Shown here piece after piece: positions 25,365-34,583 of a DNA stretch of 64,000 bases. The notes under the pieces are model-generated. The model was given only the letters and a program-made list of their open reading frames with translations, did no database searches and was not told the origin of the DNA. The stretch covers positions 1 to 64,000 of the forward strand of contig NZ_WHVL01000008.1 of assembly GCF_020622355.1 (NCBI RefSeq), written 5' to 3'. The stretch's first letter is position 1; each line of letters begins with the position of its first letter. The position numbers and the translations under genes are program-made. This stretch comes from Vreelandella malpeensis. GTDB taxonomy: Bacteria; Pseudomonadota; Gammaproteobacteria; Pseudomonadales; Halomonadaceae.

Positions 25365-26755
25365 ATTCGATCCGCCGTCGAACGCTCGGGCTTGCGCTGC
25401 TGGTCTTCGGTCTCAGCATGCTGGTGATCGGCTTCATCAGCTACCGCTACGCCGCCCAGGAGATCGAAGAGCTCTACGACGCCAGCCTGTCCCAGAACGC
25501 TCGCCTGCTCGAGGGCCTTTTACAGGCGCCCTTGCCCGACGCCGACCGCGCGGTGTTGATCGACAGCCTGGAAAGCGCACTGCGCGAGGCCGAGCTCGGC
25601 CCGCAGCGCGCCACCGGCCATCGCTACGAGAGCAAGCTCGCCTTCCAGCTCTGGGAGGACAACGCGCTGCTGCTGCGCTCGACGAGTGCCCCGGACGCGC
25701 CACTCGCCGCCTACCCGCCGGGCTACTCATCGGTCATGATCGGCGAGCACGAGTGGCGAATCTACGTGCTCGACGTGGCCGGCACCCCTCGCCAGGTAGT
25801 GGTCGGCGAGCGCGAGGACGTGCGCGACGAGCTGATCACCCGCGTGGCGCTGCGCACGCTGCTGCCGGATTTGTTCGGCCTGCCGCTGCTCACGGCGCTT
25901 TTATGGTGGTCGATCGGCTGGGGACTGGCGCCGCTGTCGCGCATGGCCGAGCAGATCAGAAACCGCGATCCGCACAATCTCAAGCCGCTGTCGCTGGCGC
26001 CACTGCCTACCGAGCTCGGCACCATCGCCGGTGCCCTCGACCGGCTGCTGGCAAGGCTCAACGCCATGCGCGTGCGCGAGAAACGCTTCATCGCCGATGC
26101 CGCCCATGAGCTTCGCACGCCGCTGGCGGTGCTCGACCTGCACGCCCAGAACGCCCTGGCCGCCACCGACGCCAAGGATCGAGAGGAGTCGCTGATTCAC
26201 CTGCGTGACGGGGTTGCGCGCTCGACACGCCTGGTCGGCCAGCTTCTGACCCTGGCGCGGCTCGACCCGGAACAGGAGAGCCACTCCACGCGGCGCCTGA
26301 CCGACGTCGCGGTGGAGACCCGCGAGACCCTGGCCAAGCTCGCGCCGCTGGCCGCCCAAGGCGGCCAGCAGCTGTTACTCAACGCCGACGAACAGGCAGG
26401 GTGGCAGCTTCACGAGGAAGCCGGCGCCGTCGAGACGCTGGTGCAGAACCTGGTGGGCAACGCCTTGCAGCACGCCCCCGCCCAGAGCACCGTGACCGTC
26501 AACCTCGTCGCCGAGCCCAATGCCGTGACCTTCATCGTCGATGATCAGGGCCCGGGCATCGCACCGAGCGAGCGCGCCCGGGTGATGGAGCGCTTCCAAC
26601 GCGCCGGCCCCGGAGCGGGCTCAGGGCTGGGGCTTTCGATCGTCGAGCGGCTGGTCAAGCGTCACGGCGGCTCCCTGCATCTCGAGGATGCCCCCGGTGG
26701 CGGGCTTCGCGTGCGTGCAAGACTTGCGCGAAAGCACCATGGCGAGCCGACATAG
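25361..26755 (+). CDS. Sensor histidine kinase (QseC/PmrB-like)
   Basis: The 464-residue inner-membrane kinase has membrane segments at about residues 9-28 and 168-186 enclosing a periplasmic 2CSK_N-type sensor domain of about 135 residues. It is followed by a HAMP-like linker, the dimerisation motif FIADAAHELRTPL with phospho-acceptor His249, and the ATPase motifs NLVGNAL, DDQGPGI and GAGSGLGLSIV. The start at 25361 overlaps the regulator stop. The much longer frame from 25070 is only a shadow inside the regulator gene. The signal is unknown; QseC/PmrB relatives respond to cations, pH or antimicrobial peptides. Confidence 0.92.
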
Positions 26756-26794
26756 CCGAGCGCTATCGCGGCTATTTAACAATGATTGGGCGTT

Positions 26795-26811
26795 CTTAAG
26801 GTTGCGGTAAG
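26795..26811 (+). promoter_or_regulatory. Candidate PmrA/QseB-type direct-repeat box
   Basis: CTTAAG-N5-GGTAAG lies 80 bases upstream of the CBS-domain gene. The first half fits the PmrA consensus (YTTAAK-N5-YTTAAK) fully, the second at four of six positions. It directly follows the two-component operon, so autoregulation of a neighbouring target is plausible. Confidence 0.4.
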
Positions 26812-26890
26812 AATTCCGTGCAAATGTAAAGGTACTGACAAAGTACCTGGCAGACAGTGCTCTGCACATTTTTATCACGGAGGTAGTGCC

Positions 26891-27508
26891 ATGAATCTGA
26901 TGGTTCGCAAGCCCAAACCGCTCGTCCAGTTCGGTGAAACCCCGGTGCTGGCCACCCCTTCGGCCAAGAAGCTCAGCCCCGACAGCCCGGCGCTCTCGGT
27001 GCTGACCGATTTCACCCAGGTGGCGCCGCAATCGATTGCCGCCGACACGCCGATCAGCGATGCCCACCTCAAGATGCGCCACGGTGGCGTGCGACTGCTG
27101 TTCGTTATAGATCGTGACGCGCATTGCATCGGTGTCTTGACCTCCAAGGAAGTGATCGGTACCCGGCGCATCAACCTGGCCATGCAGCAGCGCCAGCTCG
27201 ACCGCGAGGAGATCACTGCCGAAATGATCATGACGCCATGGGAAAAACTCAGCGCCATGCCCATGGAGCACCTCGCCTCGCTGAGCATCCAGGATCTGAT
27301 TTTCTCCATGGAGAGCTTCACCGAGCAGCACCTGCTGGTGACCGAGCATAACGCCGAGGGTGCGCTGAGCGTGCGCGGCCTCATCTCTGTGACCGATATC
27401 CAGAACGCCATCGGTAAGGGCGCGAGCAGCAAGGTGCCCAACACCGTGGTGCCCATGGCCAACAGTTTCGCCGATATCTGCCAGGTCATCACCGGCCACG
27501 ACCTGTAA
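26891..27508 (+). CDS. CBS-domain protein
   Basis: The 205-residue cytoplasmic protein has a pair of CBS domains covering about residues 40-200 (APQSIAADTPISDAHLKM, then FVIDRDAHCIGVLTSKEVIG; the second with HLLVTEHNAEGALSVRGLIS). CBS pairs bind adenosyl ligands and act as sensors, but no output domain is attached. The ATG at 26891 has a strong GGAGGT site; the longer frame from 26786 lies within the promoter. It stands as a monocistronic unit with its own terminator, directly downstream of the two-component genes whose regulator may control it. Confidence 0.85.
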   Translation: MNLMVRKPKPLVQFGETPVLATPSAKKLSPDSPALSVLTDFTQVAPQSIAADTPISDAHLKMRHGGVRLLFVIDRDAHCIGVLTSKEVIGTRRINLAMQQRQLDREEITAEMIMTPWEKLSAMPMEHLASLSIQDLIFSMESFTEQHLLVTEHNAEGALSVRGLISVTDIQNAIGKGASSKVPNTVVPMANSFADICQVITGHDL

Positions 27509-27524
27509 TACGACCCCTTTCCAC

Positions 27525-27554
27525 GACCGTCCTCCTTGGAGGGCGGTTTTTTTT
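27525..27554 (+). terminator. Intrinsic terminator of the CBS-domain gene
   Basis: Nine-base GC-rich arms (CCGTCCTCC / GGAGGGCGG, with one G-U pair) followed by eight T residues at 27547-27554. Confidence 0.9.
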
Positions 27555-27573
27555 GGGCCTTCAACGACCGAAA

Positions 27574-27597
27574 GAAAGGCGCCGACGGGCGCCTTTC
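27574..27597 (-). terminator. Intrinsic terminator downstream of nhaD
   Basis: Perfect ten-base arms (GAAAGGCGCC / GGCGCCTTTC) with a four-base loop. On the minus strand the stem is followed by T-rich sequence, fitting the end of nhaD. Confidence 0.7.
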
Positions 27598-27630
27598 GGT
27601 TGGCAATGACGGGTAGATGACGCCCGTGAC

Positions 27631-29097
27631 CTAGAACAGCGAGGCGTTGATCAGAAGGTGTGCACCGATACTGGCGATATAGCCGAGCAAAATGGCCGGC
27701 ATCCAGCGCAGGTGTACCGCGAAGGTATAGATGCCGCGGGCCTGGCCCATCAGTGCCACCCCCGCTGCGGAGCCCATGGAAAGCAGGCTTCCGCCGACGC
27801 CAGCGGTCAGGGTGATCAAGAGCCAGTTGCCTTCGGACATGTCCGGCGCCATCGAAAGCACGGCGAACATCACCGGGATGTTGTCGACCACCGCCGAGAT
27901 CAGACCCAGCACCACGTTGGCCCAGATCGGGTTCCAGCCGCCATAGAGGGTTTCCGAGAGAAGGGCGAGATAGCCCATGAATCCGAGGCCCCCGACGCAC
28001 AGCACTACCCCGTAGAAGAACAGCAGTGTGTCCCACTCCGAGCGGGCAATCCGGCTGAAGATATCGAAGGGCACGACGCTTCCGAGCTGCTCGAGCTTCT
28101 TCCAGTCACCGCGGCGGGAGTAGCGCTCGCGCTTGCGCTCGAGCGAGCGCGGCAGGCTCTGGCGCAGGTAGTAGCCGAAGAACTGCAGCAGACCGAGACC
28201 GAACATCATGCCCATCGCCGGCGGTAGGTGAAGGATCGAGTGGCACAACACCGAGATCGCCACGGTCAAGAGGAACAGCACGATGATGCGCCGTGCGCCA
28301 CGCTTGAGCCAGACGTTCTCGGTGAGGGCGGCGGGCTGACGATTGACGATGAAGAAGTTCATGATCACCGCCGGCACCATGAAATTGATGATCGCCGGTA
28401 CCAGCAGCACGAAAAAGCCCATGAAGGGTACCTGGCCACCCTGCCAGACCATCAGTGTGGTGATGTCGCCAAACGGGCTGAAAGCGCCGCCGGCATTGGA
28501 GGCGACCACCACGTTGACGCAACAGAGACCGATGAACTTCTTGTCGCCCTCGGCGACCTTCAGCACCACCGCGCACATCAACATCGCAGTGGTCATGTTG
28601 TTGGCGATCGACGAGATGAAAAAGGCAAGAAAACCGGTGATCCAGAACAGGCTGCGGTAGCTGAATCCCTTGCGTACGAGCCAGGCGCGCAGTGCATCGA
28701 ACACGCGCCGCTCCTCCATGGCGTTGATGTAGGTCATCGCCACCAGCAAGAAGAGCAGAAGCTCGGTGTACTCCAGAAGCGTTTCGCGAAACGCTATCTC
28801 GGACTCCTCGGGCAAGCCCGCCTGCACGTAGACCCAGGCGATGATCGCCCAGATCAGCCCCGCCGCCACCAGTACCGGCTTGGACTTGCGCATGTGGATG
28901 ATCTCTTCGCTCATCACCAGCGCGTAGGCGAGAATGAACAGCGCCACCGAGACGATGCCGGCGACGGAGGTGGTCAAGTCGAGCGAGCCGGGGGCGGCGA
29001 AGGCGAGCGAGGGAAAGGCAAGTAGCACGAATAAGATCAACAGCCACGCGCCCCGGCGGTCGATGCACCGGGTTGCGAGGACGTCTGATGGAGTCAT
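27631..29097 (-). CDS. nhaD: Na+/H+ antiporter NhaD
   Basis: A 488-residue inner-membrane antiporter of the IT superfamily that exports sodium in exchange for protons. It has 11-13 hydrophobic segments, a signal-like N-terminus (LLILFVLLAFPSLAFA) and the conserved motifs SSIANNMTTAML, ASNAGGAFSPFGDITTLMVW and VVDNIPVMFAVLSM. NhaD is characteristic of Halomonas and Vibrio and supports life at high sodium and alkaline pH. The ATG at 29097 gives the family-like N-terminus; the longer frame from 29184 runs through the promoter. A well-formed promoter lies upstream at 29142-29170. Confidence 0.93.
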   Translation of the reverse strand: MTPSDVLATRCIDRRGAWLLILFVLLAFPSLAFAAPGSLDLTTSVAGIVSVALFILAYALVMSEEIIHMRKSKPVLVAAGLIWAIIAWVYVQAGLPEESEIAFRETLLEYTELLLFLLVAMTYINAMEERRVFDALRAWLVRKGFSYRSLFWITGFLAFFISSIANNMTTAMLMCAVVLKVAEGDKKFIGLCCVNVVVASNAGGAFSPFGDITTLMVWQGGQVPFMGFFVLLVPAIINFMVPAVIMNFFIVNRQPAALTENVWLKRGARRIIVLFLLTVAISVLCHSILHLPPAMGMMFGLGLLQFFGYYLRQSLPRSLERKRERYSRRGDWKKLEQLGSVVPFDIFSRIARSEWDTLLFFYGVVLCVGGLGFMGYLALLSETLYGGWNPIWANVVLGLISAVVDNIPVMFAVLSMAPDMSEGNWLLITLTAGVGGSLLSMGSAAGVALMGQARGIYTFAVHLRWMPAILLGYIASIGAHLLINASLF

Positions 29098-29141
29098 GGT
29101 GGTGGGATCCTGGGCGTTAGGAGTAGGTGGGCAACGCTGCG

Positions 29142-29170
29142 ATGATAAGCACCCTAACGAAATGGTGCAA
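29142..29170 (-). promoter_or_regulatory. Probable sigma-70 promoter of nhaD
   Basis: On the minus strand, TTGCAC (29165-29170), a 17-base spacer and TATCAT (29142-29147) lie 45 bases upstream of the nhaD ATG. Both hexamers match four or more of six consensus positions at ideal spacing. Confidence 0.6.
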
Positions 29171-29185
29171 CGCAGCGCCTGCACA

Positions 29186-29214
29186 TGCGGATGCGACGAT
29201 TCGCCGCATCCGCA
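29186..29214 (-). terminator. Hairpin after glmS, possible terminator
   Basis: Perfect ten-base arms (TGCGGATGCG / CGCATCCGCA) with a nine-base loop between the glmS stop and the nhaD promoter. There is no T-run, so it may be a weak or factor-dependent terminator. Confidence 0.4.
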
Positions 29215-29242
29215 AACTCCATTTTATACCGCCCGGGAAGCG

Positions 29243-31069
29243 CTACTCAACCGTTACGCTCTTTGCCAAGTTGCGCGGCTGATCGACGTCGGTGCCCTTG
29301 AGTACCGCCACGTGATAGCTCAAAAGCTGCAGCGGCAGCGTGTAGAGCAGCGGCGCCAGCGCCTCGTGCACGTAGGGCAGCGTCAGTACCTGAATGCCTT
29401 CCTGCCCCGTGATGTCGACGTTCTCGTCGGCGAACACGAACAGCTGGCCACCGCGGGCGCGCACCTCCTGCAGGTTCGACTTGAGTTTCTCGAGCAAATC
29501 GTCGTTGGGCGCTACCGAGATCACCGGCATCTCGCTGTCCACCAGCGCCAGCGGCCCGTGCTTGAGCTCGCCGGCGGGGTAGGCCTCGGCGTGGATGTAG
29601 GAGATCTCCTTGAGCTTGAGCGCGCCCTCCAGCGCCACCGGGTAGTGGGCGCCGCGCCCCAGAAACAGCGCATGCTGCTTCTCGGCGAAGGCCTGGGAGA
29701 GCGCCTCGATCTGACCATTGAGGGCCAGTACCTGGCGACACAGTCCAGGCAGCGTGCCCAGCACCTCGACGATGTCGCGATGGTCATCGCCCCTTTGCAC
29801 CTTGGCCACGGCAAGTGTCAGGAGCATCAGCGCGACGAGCTGAGTGGTGAACGCCTTGGTCGAGGCCACGCCGATCTCCGGGCCCGCGCGGGTCATCAGC
29901 GCCACGTCGGATTCGCGCACCAGCGAGCTTCCCGGCACGTTGCAGATCGCAAGCGAGCCGATGTAGCCCAGCGTCTTGGCAAAACGCAGCGCAGCGAGGG
30001 TATCGGCGGTCTCGCCGGACTGGGAAAGGGCAACGAACAGCGTACCCTCGGGCACCACCGGATGGCGGTAGCGGTACTCAGAGGCGACCTCCACCTGTAC
30101 CGGGACGCCGGCGTAACGCTCGAGCCAGTAACGCGCCACCAGCCCCGCGTGAAAGCTGGTGCCGCAGGCGATGACATGGATCTGCCGGGCGCGCTGGAAC
30201 AGCGCCTGGGCATCGGGGCCGAAGCTTTCGACCAGCACGCTGCCGGCACTCAGCCGGCCCTCCAGCACCGCCTCGATCACCTCGGGTTGCTCGAAGATCT
30301 CCTTGAGCATGTAGTGGCGATATTCGCCTTTGCTCGCCGCGCCATCGCCGTGCTCGAAGGTGTGCACCGTGCGCTCGACCGGCTGCCCGGCGCGGTCGAC
30401 CACGCTGATCGCGCCCTTCTCGCGAAGCACCACCAGATCACCCTCTTCGAGATAGATGAAGCGGTCGGTGACCGGCAAAAGCGCCATCGGGTCGGAGGCA
30501 AGAAACGCCTCGTCGATACCCACGCCCACCACCAGCGGGCTCCCCTGACGGGCGCCGACCACCACGCCGGGCTCCGAAGCGCTCATCACGCCCAGCGCAT
30601 AGGCGCCGCCCAGCTGGGTGACGATGGTGCGCGTCGCCTCGAACAGATCCTCGCCCTTCGAAAGCCGCTCGTCGAGCAAGTGAGCGATCACTTCAGTATC
30701 GGTCTGCGAGTTGAACGTCACGCCGTCACTTTCCAGGCGCTGCTTGATCGGCTCGTAATTCTCGATGATCCCGTTGTGCACCACCGCCACGCGCTCGGCG
30801 CCGTGGTGCGGGTGGGCGTTGGCCTCGGTGGGCTTGCCGTGGGTCGCCCAGCGGGTGTGGGCAATACCGGTAGTGCCCGGCAGCGGCGCGGCGGCGAGCT
30901 TGGCGGCAAGCGCACCCACCTTGCCCACTGCCCGGTGACGCGAGAGCACGGACCCGTCCTGCACCGTCATGCCGGCGGAGTCGTAGCCGCGATACTCCAG
31001 GCGCTTGAGGCCTTCGAGCAGGATCTCTTGTACGTTGCGCTGTGCAACCGCCGCGACGATGCCACACAT
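29243..31069 (-). CDS. glmS: Glutamine-fructose-6-phosphate aminotransferase
   Basis: GlmS makes glucosamine 6-phosphate, the first step to UDP-GlcNAc for peptidoglycan and lipopolysaccharide. The 608-residue product begins MCGIVAAV (catalytic Cys after Met removal). It has the glutaminase domain (EYRGYDSAG; HTRWATHGKP; HNGIIENY) and two SIS isomerase domains (ACGTSFHAG; LSQSGETADT), and it ends with the conserved LAKSVTVE. It lies downstream of glmU on the same strand with a 32-base gap, so the pathway's first and last enzymes are probably cotranscribed. Confidence 0.97.
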   Translation of the reverse strand: MCGIVAAVAQRNVQEILLEGLKRLEYRGYDSAGMTVQDGSVLSRHRAVGKVGALAAKLAAAPLPGTTGIAHTRWATHGKPTEANAHPHHGAERVAVVHNGIIENYEPIKQRLESDGVTFNSQTDTEVIAHLLDERLSKGEDLFEATRTIVTQLGGAYALGVMSASEPGVVVGARQGSPLVVGVGIDEAFLASDPMALLPVTDRFIYLEEGDLVVLREKGAISVVDRAGQPVERTVHTFEHGDGAASKGEYRHYMLKEIFEQPEVIEAVLEGRLSAGSVLVESFGPDAQALFQRARQIHVIACGTSFHAGLVARYWLERYAGVPVQVEVASEYRYRHPVVPEGTLFVALSQSGETADTLAALRFAKTLGYIGSLAICNVPGSSLVRESDVALMTRAGPEIGVASTKAFTTQLVALMLLTLAVAKVQRGDDHRDIVEVLGTLPGLCRQVLALNGQIEALSQAFAEKQHALFLGRGAHYPVALEGALKLKEISYIHAEAYPAGELKHGPLALVDSEMPVISVAPNDDLLEKLKSNLQEVRARGGQLFVFADENVDITGQEGIQVLTLPYVHEALAPLLYTLPLQLLSYHVAVLKGTDVDQPRNLAKSVTVE

Positions 31070-31101
31070 GGGTTCTCTCCTGAGCTTTCAAGACGGGGTG
31101 G

Positions 31102-32469
31102 TTAAGACGTTTTCTTGCTCGGACGCGGCCAGTCAGCCTTCTGGCGCTGCAGACTACGGGTGAACGACAGCGCCTGCTCGTCGACGTCACGGGTGATGGT
31201 GGATCCCGCGCCGATGGTGGCGCCGGCGCCGACCGTGACCGGGGCCACCAGGGCGCTGTTGGAGCCTATGAACGCCGCATCTCCGATCACGGTGCGGTGC
31301 TTGTTGGCGCCGTCGTAGTTGCAAGTGATGGTGCCCGCGCCAACGTTCACCTCGCGCCCCAGGATAGCATCGCCCACGTAGCTCAAGTGGTTGATCTTGC
31401 TGCCCTCGCCCACCTCGGCGTTCTTGGTCTCGACGAAATTACCCACCTTGGCGCCTCTGCCCAGGCGCGTGCCGGGACGCAGCCGGGCAAAGGGGCCGAT
31501 CCGGTTGTCCCCGGCACTTACGGTATCCTCGATCACGCTATGGCTGTCAATCACACTGCCGGCGCCGAGGGTGCTGTTTTTGATCACGCTGTAGGGGCCT
31601 ACATGGACGCCCTTTTCTAATACCACCGTGCCTTCGAACACGCAGCCGACATCGATGAACACATCCTCGCCGCAGGTGAGCGTGCCGCGTATATCACACC
31701 GTGACGGGTCCGCCAGCGCCACGCCCTGGGCCATCAGCGCATGCATCAGGCGCGCCTGGTAGGCGCGCTCGAGCCGCGCCATCTGGACGCGGTCGTTGAT
31801 ACCTTCGACCTCCAGCGCACTCTTGGGCTGGGCGGTGCATACCCGCGTGCCCTCCTCGTGGGCCAGGGCGATCACGTCGGTCAGGTAGTACTCACCTTGG
31901 GCGTTGTCGTCGGAGAGCGTGGGCAGCCAGCGGGCAAGCTGGGCACTGGTCATCGCCATGATGCCGGTGTTGCACTCGGTGATGGCGAGCTCATCCTCGC
32001 TTGCATCCTTCTGCTCGACGATGGCGATCGCCTGCCCCTGGGCGTCGCGCTTGATGCGCCCGTAGCCGGTCGGGTCGGGCAGCGTCACGGTCAGAAGCCC
32101 CATTCGCGTGTCGTCCACCTGGTCGAGCAGCGCGGAGAGCGTATCGGCCTCGATCATCGGCACGTCGCCGTAGAGCACCAGCACCTTGCCGTTACCCCAC
32201 AGGCCCTGCGCCTGGGCGACGGCGTGGCCGGTGCCTTTCTGCTCCGTCTGGACGGCGAAGGTGACATTGCGATCCGCGAGCGCTTCACGCAGCGCCTGTG
32301 CGCCGTGGCCGATCACCACGTGGGTACGCGTCGGGGCAAGTTCGGCGGCGGCGTCGAGCACGTGTTCCACCAATGGCTTTCCCGCCAGGGTATGCAGCAC
32401 CTTGGGCGTCTGCGAGCGCATCCGCGAGCCCTTGCCAGCGGCCAGGACGACGATATCGAGTTCCTGCAT
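31102..32469 (-). CDS. glmU: Bifunctional GlmU: GlcN-1-P acetyltransferase / GlcNAc-1-P uridyltransferase
   Basis: GlmU performs the last two steps to UDP-N-acetylglucosamine in the cytoplasm. The 455-residue product has the N-terminal pyrophosphorylase domain (VVLAAGKGSRMRSQTPKVLH; YGDVPMI) and a C-terminal left-handed beta-helix with hexapeptide repeats (RLRPGTRLGRGAKVGNFVE; VNVGAGTITCNYDG). The ATG at 32469 is one base after the apbE stop and has AGGTGA upstream; the longer frame to 32508 starts inside apbE. The arrangement couples glmU translation to apbE. Confidence 0.97.
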   Translation of the reverse strand: MQELDIVVLAAGKGSRMRSQTPKVLHTLAGKPLVEHVLDAAAELAPTRTHVVIGHGAQALREALADRNVTFAVQTEQKGTGHAVAQAQGLWGNGKVLVLYGDVPMIEADTLSALLDQVDDTRMGLLTVTLPDPTGYGRIKRDAQGQAIAIVEQKDASEDELAITECNTGIMAMTSAQLARWLPTLSDDNAQGEYYLTDVIALAHEEGTRVCTAQPKSALEVEGINDRVQMARLERAYQARLMHALMAQGVALADPSRCDIRGTLTCGEDVFIDVGCVFEGTVVLEKGVHVGPYSVIKNSTLGAGSVIDSHSVIEDTVSAGDNRIGPFARLRPGTRLGRGAKVGNFVETKNAEVGEGSKINHLSYVGDAILGREVNVGAGTITCNYDGANKHRTVIGDAAFIGSNSALVAPVTVGAGATIGAGSTITRDVDEQALSFTRSLQRQKADWPRPSKKTS

Positions 32470-32470
32470 G

Positions 32471-33577
32471 TCATTCACCTGTAGAAGAGAGAGCGGGGGT
32501 CCAGGCATCGATGCCGAGCTCGTCGAGCAGCGCCTCGCCGAAGTCGTCGACGAAGGCGGGGCTCGCCAGGCTCTGCCAGTGGCCCTCGTCGTCGTTGACC
32601 AGCATCAGCACGTTCAGGTCATTTTCGACGGCCAGTTGCATGCCCTGCTCTTCGCCGACCACCAGAAGCGCCGTGGCCCAGGCGTCCGCCCAGGCGTTGG
32701 AGGGGTGGAACACCGATACCGAGGCGAGGTTGTGCGTGACCGGGCGCCCGGTGCGCGGGTCGATGGTGTGCGAGTAGCGCTGCCCGTCGACCTCGAAATA
32801 GTTGCGGTAATCGCCGGAGGTGGCCACCGACTGCGACTCCAGCGGAATGATGTGCTGCGCCTCGGGGCGGCCGTTTCGGGGCACCTCGATACCGATGCGC
32901 CAGGGTTCCTGCTCGGCCTCGTCACGATGCCCGCGCGAGATCAGGTCGCCGCCGAGGTTGACGAGATAATCCTCGATGCCCTGCTGGTCAAGGTAGGCCG
33001 CCACCCGGTCGGTCGCGTGCCCCTTGGCGACGCCGGAAAGATCGACGAAGACGTCGCGCTCGCGACGGGCCTGCATCGACTGGGTATCCACCTCGACGGC
33101 ATCGAAGCCGACCTGCGCCAGGCGCTGCTCGAGCGCCTCCGGGGAGGGCACCTCTTCCGGGCGTGCACCGGGGCCGAAGCTCCACAGGTTGACCAGCTCG
33201 CCGATGGTGACGTCGAAGGCGCCGTGGCTTGCCTCGGCCACCGACTGGCTGATCGCCATCACCTCGATCAGCTCGTTTGAGAGTGGCTGCCACTCATCGA
33301 GCGGTGCCTGGTTGAAGGCGATCAGCTCCGAGTCGTCGCGGTAAGTCGACATCGCCTGGTCGACACTATCGAGCTCGGCGAGGATGCCCTCTTCGAGCAC
33401 TTGCGCCTCACTCTGGGTCAGATCATCGACGATGGTCACCTGGTAGAAAGTGCCGAAGATACCGCCCTCGAAGCGAACCGGGGACTCGAGCGGCCGATCG
33501 CTCTCCGAACAGCCCGCAAGCCATAGAGCGCCCGTCAACCAGACGACTCGGCGCCACCGCGGCGAAGTGTTTCTCAT
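32471..33577 (-). CDS. apbE: FAD:protein FMN transferase (ApbE), lipoprotein
   Basis: ApbE attaches FMN covalently to threonine residues of exported flavoproteins such as NqrB, NqrC and RnfG. The 368-residue product starts with a lipoprotein signal (WLTGALWLAGC, Cys23), then the ApbE domain with FDVTIGELVNLWSFGP, VDLSGVAKGHATDRVA, NLGGDLISRG and the metal- and FAD-binding SHTIDPRTGRPV. No flavoprotein partner is nearby, since apbE usually sits beside nqr genes. Here it instead runs directly into glmU with one intervening base, an unusual pairing. Confidence 0.92.
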   Translation of the reverse strand: MRNTSPRWRRVVWLTGALWLAGCSESDRPLESPVRFEGGIFGTFYQVTIVDDLTQSEAQVLEEGILAELDSVDQAMSTYRDDSELIAFNQAPLDEWQPLSNELIEVMAISQSVAEASHGAFDVTIGELVNLWSFGPGARPEEVPSPEALEQRLAQVGFDAVEVDTQSMQARRERDVFVDLSGVAKGHATDRVAAYLDQQGIEDYLVNLGGDLISRGHRDEAEQEPWRIGIEVPRNGRPEAQHIIPLESQSVATSGDYRNYFEVDGQRYSHTIDPRTGRPVTHNLASVSVFHPSNAWADAWATALLVVGEEQGMQLAVENDLNVLMLVNDDEGHWQSLASPAFVDDFGEALLDELGIDAWTPALSSTGE

Positions 33578-33607
33578 GTCATGTTCCCTTGAAATGACGC
33601 CCAGGCA

Positions 33608-34408
33608 TTAAAAATGGAAAAACCACAAAAGCCAAGCGCCGAACAGTACGCGGTAGATGACGAACGGCTGCATGCCGAGCTTCTTGATGATGGCCAAAAA
33701 GTAGTGGATGCATAAGTAAGCGCTGATGCCTGACAGCAGTATACCCGCGATCATTGCCGGTCCATCGATCGCTTGCGGGCTCTGCAGCAGGGTGATGGTT
33801 TCCAGTCCACCCGCGAGAACGATGACGGGTATCGACAGCAAGAAGGAGAACCTGGAAGCGCCTTCACGGCTCATGCCCGTCAGCAGGGCAGCGGTAATGG
33901 TAATGCCGGAGCGGGAAGTACCGGGTATCAACGCGAGCACCTGAGCAGCGCCGATGATGAGCGCATCCTTCCAGGTCATCTGATATTCGGAGCGCGTTCC
34001 GCGGTTGCGCCAGTCGGCGTACCCCAGCACGACCCCGAAAACGATCAGACTCGCGCCGATGATCAAGGTCGAACGCATGTAATGAGAGATCACGTCCTTC
34101 AACAGAAAGCCTACGAGGCACACCGGTATCGTCGCGATGACGATCCAGATCATCAGTCGTGCGTCTTCATTGATTCCATGGCCACTCACCGCCTTCAGGC
34201 CATTGACCAGCATCCTTCCGATCTCTTTGCGAAAGTAGATCAACACCGCACTGAGACTGCCTATGTGCAGTGCGACATCGAAGGCCAGCCCCTGATCGTC
34301 CCAGTGAGTCAACACCGGTACCAGAATAAGATGAGCCGAACTCGATATAGGTAGAAACTCGGTAAGCCCTTGTACCACTGCTAGCACGGCGACCTGGAGC
34401 CAATCCAT
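33608..34408 (-). CDS. uppP: Undecaprenyl-diphosphate phosphatase UppP (BacA)
   Basis: UppP recycles undecaprenyl diphosphate to the monophosphate lipid carrier used for cell-wall synthesis; overexpression gives bacitracin resistance. The 266-residue polytopic protein has the two BacA signatures, QGLTEFLPISSSAHL (with the catalytic Glu and Ser) and PGTSRSGITITAALLTG (with the essential Arg). I start at ATG 34408 (MDWLQVAVLAV), the family N-terminus; the frame upstream to 34462 is not homologous. A second, unrelated phosphatase of the same reaction class lies 1.5 kb away. Confidence 0.95.
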   Translation of the reverse strand: MDWLQVAVLAVVQGLTEFLPISSSAHLILVPVLTHWDDQGLAFDVALHIGSLSAVLIYFRKEIGRMLVNGLKAVSGHGINEDARLMIWIVIATIPVCLVGFLLKDVISHYMRSTLIIGASLIVFGVVLGYADWRNRGTRSEYQMTWKDALIIGAAQVLALIPGTSRSGITITAALLTGMSREGASRFSFLLSIPVIVLAGGLETITLLQSPQAIDGPAMIAGILLSGISAYLCIHYFLAIIKKLGMQPFVIYRVLFGAWLLWFFHF

Positions 34409-34583
34409 AGGTATCCTATCGGTATGTGAAGGTGTCGTTGTTACCTGCCTGACGCGCGCCAATCATACACATCCCCCCTTTTTTTGTCCGCCTCGAGCAG
34501 CGCACCGGCAAGAGAGGGCTATGGATTGCGCGGCCATACGCTACAATGGGACCTTATTGAACGTGAGCCCCGGCAAGGACCCC

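Noticed and set aside
26621-28036. 471-codon minus-strand frame
   Set aside because: It overlaps the kinase, the CBS gene and the end of nhaD and crosses two terminators.
28934-31105. 723-codon plus-strand open frame
   Set aside because: It lies antisense to nhaD and glmS, both certain genes, and its His/Gln/Arg/Gly-rich composition is a GC-rich shadow.
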